A stretch of 13,769 nucleotides of DNA. Origin: Alphaproteobacteria bacterium. GTDB lineage: Bacteria > Pseudomonadota > Alphaproteobacteria > Rhodobacterales > Rhodobacteraceae. Below, piece after piece: positions 8,763-13,769 of this stretch. Below the pieces are notes generated by a model. It was not told the origin of the DNA and ran no database searches. It saw only the letters and a program-made list of their open reading frames with translations. Made by a program: the position numbers and the translations under genes. The stretch is taken from the NCBI GenBank assembly GCA_030425945.1, contig JAUHZL010000028.1:1-13769 (forward strand), written 5' to 3'. Numbering within the stretch: position 1 is the first letter of the stretch; each line of letters opens with the position of its first letter.

Positions 8763-9332
8763 TCAGCCGAGGGCGGCGAGGCCCTCGGGCGTGTCCACGT
8801 CCACGAGATGCGCCGGTGGCAGCGGCACGCGCTGCGCGGCGGGCAGGTCCCGCAGCAGCGCGCCCGCGCCCCGGTCCCCGCCGAGCGCCATGAGCGCGGG
8901 CAGGTCGGCGGCGGGGAAGCAGGCAGGCGGCAGCGGGCCGTCCGGTCCCGTGGCGGCGCAGCGCAGGCCGGTGGCGCGCGCGCGGTCCAGCACGGCGGCA
9001 AGGTCGGCGGTCGTGACGCGCGGCATGTCCCCCAGCGCGATCAGCACGAGGTCGGGGTCGAGCGCGGCGGCGGCCGCGATGCCCGCGCGCAGGCTGTCGG
9101 ACTGGGCCTCGGCCCCCGGCGGCAGGGGCACGGGCGTCAGGCCGGGGCAGGACGCGGCAAGGCCCGGATCCCGCAGCACGACGAGGCGCGCGGCGAGCGG
9201 CAGCGCCGCCAGCGCCCCGGCGGTATGGGCGACGAGCGGGCGCCCGTCGAGGGGGGCGGCCAGCTTGTCGGCGGCCCCGAACCGGCGCGAATGCCCGGCG
9301 GCGAGCAGCAGGCCGACGGCGCGGAGGCTCAT
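8763..9332 (-). CDS. mocA: MocA-like molybdenum cofactor cytidylyltransferase (NTP-transferase family)
   Basis: This 189-residue protein belongs to the MobA/MocA nucleotidyltransferase family. It would attach CMP to molybdopterin to make the dinucleotide cofactor (MCD) of xanthine-dehydrogenase-family enzymes. Seen in sequence: the nucleotide-binding LLAAGHSRRFGAADKL (8-23), the metal-site stretch LIALGDMP, the loop GGDRGAGALL and the ending DVDTPEGL. Length is normal for MocA (about 190). The start ATG at 9332 overlaps the stop of the upstream XdhC-family gene in the sequence ATGA, so the pair is coupled; a longer open frame upstream is only the opposite-frame shadow of that gene. MocA (cytidylyl) rather than MobA (guanylyl) is preferred because XdhC/CoxI partners occur with MocA. 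The target Mo enzyme is not in the window. Confidence 0.85.
   Translation of the reverse strand: MSLRAVGLLLAAGHSRRFGAADKLAAPLDGRPLVAHTAGALAALPLAARLVVLRDPGLAASCPGLTPVPLPPGAEAQSDSLRAGIAAAAALDPDLVLIALGDMPRVTTADLAAVLDRARATGLRCAATGPDGPLPPACFPAADLPALMALGGDRGAGALLRDLPAAQRVPLPPAHLVDVDTPEGLAALG
8767..8788. repeat. Short GC-rich hairpin at the convergence of rdhA and mocA
   Basis: CCGAGGG (8767-8773) and CCCTCGG (8782-8788) form a perfect 7-bp stem with an 8-base loop, 7 bases after the rdhA stop and inside the 3' end of the opposing gene. No T-run follows on either strand. The two stop codons (8757-8759 and 8763-8765) are 3 bases apart, so any terminator must lie within coding sequence. A terminator role is a weak inference. 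Confidence 0.3.
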
Positions 9333-10279
9333 GCGGGCAGGGCGCGGGCGCGGTCCAGCACCTCGGCCAGGACCGAGACCGCCAGCGTCCGGGCATCGCG
9401 CGCCGAGGGGATCAGGCCGACCGGGCCGTGCAGCCGGGCGAGGTCGGCGCGGGGGATGCCGGTGCTCTCCATCTCCAGCAGGCGCAGGTCGCGGGCCCGG
9501 CGCGAGCCCTGCGCGCCGATGTAGAAGGCGGGCGAGGCCAGCGCCGCGCCGAGGATCGGCGGTTCCCAGTCGTGGTCGTGGAAGAACAGCAGGATCGCGG
9601 TCCACGGGTCGACCGGCACGTCGCCGGGCAGGTGCGCGTGGGTCAGGTGGCGCGTGCCGCAGCCGCTGCGGGTGCCGGCGGCCAGCGTCTCGGTATCCGG
9701 AGACAGAAGGACGGTCGGATAGCCCGCCGCCTGCGTCAGGGTGGCGAAGGTGCTGGCCTCCGGACCCTTGCCGAAGGTCAGGAAGCGCAGTTCCGGCGCC
9801 ATCCGCAGGTGGAAGCGGTCGTCCTGCCAGCCGGTCGGGGCGCTCCCTTGCGCGAGGGCGCCGGTGGCGGCGTTCACGCTCAGGGTCACCGGGCGGCGGG
9901 CGGCGCGGGCGGCGGCGACCTCGGCCAGCACGGCGCGGTCGGGACGCGGGACGAGCAGGATGTCGAGGCCGCCGCCGCAGGGCAGCTGGATGTCGACGAA
10001 GGGTGAGCCGCGCCCGTAGCGCAGGCGGCGGGGCGTGCCGTCCTGCAGCGCGCGCTCGGCGTGCAGGGTGATGTCGCCCTCGACGCAGCCCGAGGACAGC
10101 GTGCCGGTGCGGGCCGGGTCATGGCCCGGGGCCAGCGCCATGACCGCGCCGACGGGGCGGTAGCTCGGCCCCTCGACCCCGGTGATCAGCGCCATGACCT
10201 GGTCCGCCGGGCCGGTGGCGAGGGCGGCGACGGGATCGGGCAGCAGCCCCTCGGGCGCGGCATGCAGGTCGGATGTCAT
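9329..10279 (-). CDS. xdhC: XdhC/CoxI-family molybdenum cofactor insertion protein
   Basis: This 316-residue protein has both XdhC domains. The N-terminal part contains VEGPSYRPVGAVMAL (35-49), SSGCVEGDI (62-70, with the conserved Cys65) and QLPCGGGLDILL (98-109, Cys101). The C-terminal Rossmann-like part contains RFLTFGKGPEAS (165-176), LLFFHDHDWEPPILGAAL (230-247), FYIGAQGSRRARDLR (252-266) and RLHGPVGL (282-289). Family members bind the molybdenum cofactor, protect its sulfurated form and hand it to xanthine-dehydrogenase-type enzymes. ATG 10279 has a strong GAGGAGG ribosome-binding site 7 bases upstream. The gene overlaps mocA by 4 bases and lies 58 bases downstream of the solute-binding protein gene. 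That gap holds a GGGGGCCTC direct repeat but no clear promoter or terminator. No Mo-hydroxylase subunit gene is present. Confidence 0.9.
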   Translation of the reverse strand: MTSDLHAAPEGLLPDPVAALATGPADQVMALITGVEGPSYRPVGAVMALAPGHDPARTGTLSSGCVEGDITLHAERALQDGTPRRLRYGRGSPFVDIQLPCGGGLDILLVPRPDRAVLAEVAAARAARRPVTLSVNAATGALAQGSAPTGWQDDRFHLRMAPELRFLTFGKGPEASTFATLTQAAGYPTVLLSPDTETLAAGTRSGCGTRHLTHAHLPGDVPVDPWTAILLFFHDHDWEPPILGAALASPAFYIGAQGSRRARDLRLLEMESTGIPRADLARLHGPVGLIPSARDARTLAVSVLAEVLDRARALPA

Positions 10280-10337
10280 CGGGGGGCCTCCTCGCGCGGC
10301 AGGATACGCCGATGGAGGGGCCGCGCAAGCGGGGGCC

Positions 10338-11381
10338 TCAGTCGCGCACCATCGCGGCGGACCATTCGTCGAGGAAGCGCCGCCGCTTCAGCGGATCGAC
10401 GAACACGAGCAGGCCGGGGTCGAGGCGGATCGGGCGCAGGTGCTGGCCCGCCACCAGCGCGGCCTCGTCGATGGCAGGCAGGCCCGCCGCCGCGATCAGG
10501 CGCTGGCCCTCGGGCGAGAGCAGGAAATCGAGGAAGGCCGCGCCGAGGTCGGGGGCCTCGGCAGTGCGCGGGATCAGCGCGGTGCGCAGCAGGACATGGG
10601 TATAGTCGGCGGGCTCCAGCACCAGCCCGTCGCCGCCGGGCGGCAGGCGCGGCACGGCGTAGCTGCCCAGCACGTTCGTCGCGAGGATCAGGCGGCCCGC
10701 CTGCAGGTCGCGGATCATGTCGCCGGAAGCGGCATAGAGGCGGGGCTGCAGCGCGCCCATCACCTCGGCCAGCCGCCACGAGGTGTCGGACTGGCGCGCG
10801 TCCTGCGTGGCGAAGAGGTAGCCCGCGCCCGACAGGTTCGGGTCGTAGGTGCCGACGCGGCCCCGGAAGCGGTCGGGGTTCTCGCGCATCAGGTCCACGA
10901 GGTCCGAGCGGGTGCGGGGCAGGGGCAGGCCCTCGAACCCGGCGCGGGACAGGATCGCCACGACGGGTTCCTGCGCGAAGGCGAAGAGCTGGTCGCGCCA
11001 GCGCGCCCAGGGCGGCAGGGCCAGCGTGCCGGGGGCGCGGTGGACGCGCGCGAAGCCGTCGTTGGCGAGCTTCATCTGCAGGTCCATCGCGGAGGACACC
11101 GCGATGTCGAAGGCGGCGGCCTCGTCGTGCAGGGCGGCATAGACCTCGGTCGAGGCGGCCACGACATAGTCGATGGCGAGACCCGGCTGGTCGGCGAGGA
11201 AGCGCTCCAGCAGCGGCGCAAAGATCACGGTGTCGGTGGTCGACAGGATGCGCAGGGTGCGCGGGGCGTCGTCGGGGCCGAAGCGGCTCTGCTCCTCGAC
11301 CTCGAAGGCGGCGGCGGGCGCGGCCAGCGCCAGGACGAGGGCGAGCGCCCTCAGTGCGCGGGCAAGAACAGGTCTGCGCAT
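10338..11381 (-). CDS. Periplasmic solute-binding protein linked to a two-component system
   Basis: This 347-residue protein has an N-terminal signal peptide (RR at 2-3, hydrophobic 10-25, likely cleavage after APAAA, about residue 25) and a mature part resembling type 2 periplasmic binding proteins of the iron/thiamine/phosphoglycerate group. Recognisable stretches are LRILSTTDTVIFAPLLERF, FDIAVSSAMDLQMKLANDGF, GRVGTYDPNLSGAGYLF and AFLDFLLSPEGQRLIAAAG. No ABC permease or ATPase is beside it. Its start lies inside the end of the sensor kinase gene (31-base overlap), behind a very strong GGGAGGGAGG site, so it is made together with the kinase and regulator. By analogy with PgtC of the phosphoglycerate system, it may be a ligand-sensing partner of the kinase rather than an uptake protein; this is an inference. 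The ligand is unknown. Confidence 0.82.
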   Translation of the reverse strand: MRRPVLARALRALALVLALAAPAAAFEVEEQSRFGPDDAPRTLRILSTTDTVIFAPLLERFLADQPGLAIDYVVAASTEVYAALHDEAAAFDIAVSSAMDLQMKLANDGFARVHRAPGTLALPPWARWRDQLFAFAQEPVVAILSRAGFEGLPLPRTRSDLVDLMRENPDRFRGRVGTYDPNLSGAGYLFATQDARQSDTSWRLAEVMGALQPRLYAASGDMIRDLQAGRLILATNVLGSYAVPRLPPGGDGLVLEPADYTHVLLRTALIPRTAEAPDLGAAFLDFLLSPEGQRLIAAAGLPAIDEAALVAGQHLRPIRLDPGLLVFVDPLKRRRFLDEWSAAMVRD

Positions 11382-12736
11382 GTGCCGCCTCCCTCCCTGT
11401 CGGTCAGCCGGAAGGCGCCGCGCTGGGCCCGGGCGACCTCCTTCACGATGGTCAGCCCGAGGCCCGAGCCGATGATGTCGTCGACGTTGGTGCCGCGCCG
11501 GAAGCGGGCGGTCAGGGCGGCGGGCTGGCTGCCGCCGAGGCCGCGGCCGCGGTCCTCGACCAGCACCCGGACCCCGCCCGCCACCCCGGCGACGGTCAGG
11601 CGCACCTCGGTTTCGGGGCCGGAGTACTTCACCGCGTTGTCGAGCAGGTTCCGGAGCGCGCTCTCGATCAGCAGGCGGTCGCCGCGCACGACGAGGGGAC
11701 CTTCGCCCACCTCGAGGTCGAGGGCGATCTCCTTCAGGTCGGCGGCGGGGGCGAGCGCCTGCGTGACGCTGCGGGCGAGTTCGCCGAGGTCGAGGTCCTC
11801 GTCGGTGCGCTGGTCGGTGCGGTAGACCACGGTGGCGTGGTCCAGAAGCTGGGTGGCCGAGCGGGCGCTGTCGTCGACGGCGCGGATCACGCTGCGCATC
11901 CGGGCGCGGGTGGCGTCGTCGGGGGCCTGGCGCAGGGCGATCTCGGCCTCGGCCCGGACCACGGCCAGCGGCGTGCGGATGTGGTGCGCGGCCTCGGCGA
12001 TGAAGGTCTCGGTCCGGCTGAGGGCCGCGGAGAGGCGGCCCATGAAGCCGTTCAGCGCGGTCACGAAGGGCGCCAGTTCCACCGGCACGGCGCGGGCCAC
12101 CGGGCGCAGGTCCTGCGGGCCGCGCCGCCGCACCGCCTCTGCCAGTTCGTCCACCGGGGCGAGCACGCTGCGCGCGGTCACCACCGCCAGCAGGGCCGCC
12201 AGCGCGAAGACCCCGAGGCCGAGCAGCGCCGCGCGGTTGGCGAGTTGCCCGGCGATGGCCTCGGCCGCCGTGCGGGTCTGCGCCACCAGCACGGTGGCAG
12301 AGACCGGGCGGCCGTCCGACAGCACGGCGCGTTCGACGGCGGCGATGCGCACGGTCTCGTCCTGGAAGGTGGTCGAGTAGAAGAGCGGCTTCAGGCCCGA
12401 GGGCGGCGCGGCGGGCAGCGGCAGGTCGGCGTAGCCGGTCAGGGTCACGTCGCCGATCAGCACCCGGTAGAACACCCGGTCCTGCCCGACCGCGCCCAGC
12501 ATCGAGAAGGCGGTGTAGGGAATGTCGATCTCGACGCCGTCCTCGGTGCCGCGCAGTTCCTCGGCGATGGCGATCCCGGCCGAGCCGAGCACCGCGTCCT
12601 GCGTCGCCTCGACGGCGCGGGCGGCGACGCCGCGCACGGTCAGGTAGAGCAGGCCCGACAGCACGGCGGCGAGCGCCAGCATCGACAGCAGGAGCCGCCG
12701 CCGGATCGAGCCGGAGGGGACCGCCGCCGCCTTCAT
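11351..12736 (-). CDS. tctE: Sensor histidine kinase, TctE-like
   Basis: This 461-residue membrane kinase has two transmembrane segments (about 13-35 and 168-188). They enclose a periplasmic domain with FYRVLIGDVTLTGYADLP (89-106), which resembles the N-terminal sensor region of TctE-type kinases. The phosphoacceptor region is FIAEAAHHIRTPLAVVRAE with His251 as likely acceptor; the ATP-binding part has NLLDNAVKY (363-371), EDRGRGLG (394-401) and GSGLGLTIV (423-431). All catalytic boxes look intact. ATG 12736 overlaps the stop of the response regulator gene by 4 bases (ATGA), and the 3' end overlaps the binding-protein gene. The divergent tctC gene supports a role in sensing a carboxylic acid (tri- or dicarboxylate, or an aromatic acid). 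Which ligand is sensed, and whether the binding protein presents it, is not shown. Confidence 0.9.
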   Translation of the reverse strand: MKAAAVPSGSIRRRLLLSMLALAAVLSGLLYLTVRGVAARAVEATQDAVLGSAGIAIAEELRGTEDGVEIDIPYTAFSMLGAVGQDRVFYRVLIGDVTLTGYADLPLPAAPPSGLKPLFYSTTFQDETVRIAAVERAVLSDGRPVSATVLVAQTRTAAEAIAGQLANRAALLGLGVFALAALLAVVTARSVLAPVDELAEAVRRRGPQDLRPVARAVPVELAPFVTALNGFMGRLSAALSRTETFIAEAAHHIRTPLAVVRAEAEIALRQAPDDATRARMRSVIRAVDDSARSATQLLDHATVVYRTDQRTDEDLDLGELARSVTQALAPAADLKEIALDLEVGEGPLVVRGDRLLIESALRNLLDNAVKYSGPETEVRLTVAGVAGGVRVLVEDRGRGLGGSQPAALTARFRRGTNVDDIIGSGLGLTIVKEVARAQRGAFRLTDREGGGTCADLFLPAH

Positions 12737-13404
12737 TCCGGCGTGGCCGTCAGCTTGTAGCCGACCCCGCGCACGGTCTCGATCCGGGCCCGGCTGCCGT
12801 CGAGCTTGCGGCGCAGGCGCCCGACATAGACCTCGATCGCGTTGTCGCTGACCGCCTCGGCCGCCGAGAACAGCCGGTCGCAGAGCTGGCCCTTGGAGAA
12901 GATCCGGTCGGGGCCGGAGAGCAGGATCTCGAAGAGCCGCAGTTCGCGGTTGCGCAGCTCGCGCGTCTCTCCGGCCACGGTCAGGGTCGCGGTGAGCGGG
13001 TCGAAGGTCAGGTCGGCGAAGCTGCGCAGGGTCTGCGCCGCGCCGTGCTTGCGGCGCAGGACGGCGCGCACCCGGGCCTCGAGTTCGGCGAAGTCGAAGG
13101 GTTTGGTGATGTAGTCGTCCGCCCCGGTGTCGAGCAGCGCGACGCGGTCCGAGACCGCCGCCCGCGCGGTCATCACGATCACCGGCGTGTCGCGGCGCGC
13201 GCGGCGGTGACCGGCGAGGAAGTCGCGCCCGTCGCCGTCGGGCAGCATGATGTCGAGCAGGATCAGGTCGTAGGCGGCGGTGGCGAGGTGGTCGGCGGCC
13301 TCGGCCAGCGAGGCGGCGTGGTCCACCCCGTGCCCGTCGAGCGACAGGCGCGCCGCGACCGACCGTGCGAGATCGGCGTTGTCCTCGACCAGCAGGAAAC
13401 GCAT
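12733..13404 (-). CDS. tctD: OmpR-family response regulator, TctD-like
   Basis: This 223-residue regulator has a receiver domain (1 to about 118): acidic Glu7/Asp8, phosphoacceptor Asp51 in LILLDIMLPDGDG, Thr79 and Lys101 in ITKPFDF. A winged-helix DNA-binding domain follows (about 125-220): RNRELRLFEIL, DNAIEVYVGRLRRKL and ETVRGVGYKL. This is the standard OmpR/PhoB layout and length. ATG 13404 is chosen because it gives the canonical start MRFLLVEDN and has a GGAGGGGAGGA ribosome-binding site about 9 bases upstream; longer frames towards 13551 add unrelated residues. It is the first gene of the leftward unit (tctD, tctE, binding protein, then xdhC and mocA) and is divergent from tctC, the usual TctD target. 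Confidence 0.93.
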   Translation of the reverse strand: MRFLLVEDNADLARSVAARLSLDGHGVDHAASLAEAADHLATAAYDLILLDIMLPDGDGRDFLAGHRRARRDTPVIVMTARAAVSDRVALLDTGADDYITKPFDFAELEARVRAVLRRKHGAAQTLRSFADLTFDPLTATLTVAGETRELRNRELRLFEILLSGPDRIFSKGQLCDRLFSAAEAVSDNAIEVYVGRLRRKLDGSRARIETVRGVGYKLTATPE

Positions 13405-13459
13405 TCCGGCGGTCCTCCCCTCCCGTCCCCGTCGTTTTCGTGCGGCATTTTTGCGCGCA

Positions 13460-13481
13460 TGACAGGTTCGTGTCAGGTTGG
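13460..13481. promoter_or_regulatory. Probable TctD operator between tctD and tctC
   Basis: TGACAGGTTCG is followed directly by TGTCAGGTTGG: two half-sites in tandem at an 11-base period, one helical turn apart, as expected for an OmpR-family dimer. The same bases also form an inverted repeat TGACA-N6-TGTCA. The site lies 56 bases upstream of the tctD start and about 92 bases upstream of the tctC start, so it could serve both divergent promoters. No confident -35/-10 pair could be read elsewhere in the 168-base gap (13405-13572), although short T- and A-runs (CATTTTTGC, GCAAAATG) flank the site. Confidence 0.6.
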
Positions 13482-13572
13482 CGGCAAAATGATCCGGCCT
13501 GCAAGGGGCATGGGCCCGACGGGTTGGAGGACCCGCCCAGCCCCGCAGCATGAGTTGGAACGGGAGGACTTC

Positions 13573-13769
13573 ATGAAACTCACCCTGAAGGCGCTGGCCA
13601 CCAGCGCCGTGATGACCCTTGGCGCGACCGGGGCTTTCGCCACCGAGTGCATCGCGCCCGCGAACCCCGGCGGCGGCTGGGACTTCACCTGCCGCCAGAT
13701 CGGCAAGATCCTGTATGACATCGGCCAGGTCTCGACCCCGGTGCAGGTGACCAACATGGCCGGTGGCGG
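13573..13769 (+). CDS. tctC: TctC-type tricarboxylate transporter substrate-binding protein, N-terminal part (3' end outside window)
   Basis: The frame starts at ATG 13573, 5 bases after GGGAGG, and stays open to the right edge (65 complete codons). The first 23 residues (MKLTLKALATSAVMTLGATG and AFA) form a signal peptide for export. The mature N-terminus TECIAPANPGGGWDFTCRQIG is characteristic of TctC-family proteins, in which the APANPGGGWD segment helps to bind the carboxylate substrate. TctC delivers substrate to the TctAB secondary transporter, whose genes would be expected further right. The divergent tctD/tctE pair and the operator candidate between them indicate substrate-induced expression. 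The substrate could be citrate-like or another carboxylic acid; this large family also includes aromatic-acid binders, which would suit the catabolic neighbourhood but is not shown. Confidence 0.9.
   Translation, partial: MKLTLKALATSAVMTLGATGAFATECIAPANPGGGWDFTCRQIGKILYDIGQVSTPVQVTNMAGG

Noticed and set aside
9333..9605. N-terminal extension of the MocA-like protein
   Set aside because: The added residues are the opposite-frame reading of the end of xdhC. The family N-terminus starts at ATG 9332, coupled to the xdhC stop.
10061..12760. An 899-codon open frame on the + strand across xdhC, the binding protein and the kinase
   Set aside because: Arg/Gly/Ala-rich low-complexity translation without motifs, opposite well-supported genes with proper ribosome-binding sites.
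13441..13458. Sigma-54 promoter at CGGCATTTTTGCGC upstream of tctC
   Set aside because: The GG and GC elements are 7 bases apart instead of 10.
13405..13551. N-terminal extension of TctD to 13551
   Set aside because: It would cover the operator candidate and ribosome-binding site and add residues before the canonical receiver start MRFLLVEDN.

Overview
The window is about 70% GC by eye and its gene families, codon use and layout fit an aerobic, probably marine or soil, alphaproteobacterium of the Rhodobacterales type. This placement is an inference from gene content; there is no rRNA or marker gene in the window.

The left two thirds (1-8759, all on the + strand) are a catabolic operon of the aerobic benzoyl-CoA epoxidation (box) pathway: the C-terminal part of boxB (benzoyl-CoA 2,3-epoxidase), a 54-residue unannotated protein with a perfect single 4Fe-4S motif, boxA (the reductase of BoxB), a 4-hydroxybenzoyl-CoA-type thioesterase, boxR (XRE repressor fused to a shikimate-kinase-like effector domain) with its own AT-rich promoter/operator, a two-domain enoyl-CoA hydratase/3-hydroxyacyl-CoA dehydrogenase for the lower pathway, and finally a 1054-residue cobalamin-dependent reductive-dehalogenase-like protein fused to its own phthalate-dioxygenase-reductase-type electron-transfer module (flavin, NAD(P)H and plant-type 2Fe-2S domains). 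boxC, boxD and a benzoate-CoA ligase are not in the window and may lie upstream.

The right third is mostly on the - strand and converges on the catabolic operon with 3 bases between stop codons. Reading from 13404 leftwards it holds a TctD-like response regulator, a TctE-like histidine kinase, a periplasmic solute-binding protein without transporter partners, an XdhC-family molybdenum-cofactor chaperone and a MocA-like cytidylyltransferase, with overlaps or short gaps that suggest one transcription unit. At the right edge (13573 onward, + strand) a tctC gene starts and runs off the window; a repeated TctD-type operator candidate sits between it and the divergent tctD.

The most interesting element is the self-sufficient (single-polypeptide, NAD(P)H-driven) RdhA fusion at the end of a box operon. 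It could strip halogen from halobenzoates or their CoA esters so that the product enters the box route, or it could use its cobalamin on the box epoxide itself, since the related enzyme QueG is an epoxide reductase. The cobalamin-binding half of this protein also lacks about 11 residues that its own N-terminal duplicate has at the matching place. The small 4Fe-4S protein between boxB and boxA is a second candidate for a new component.
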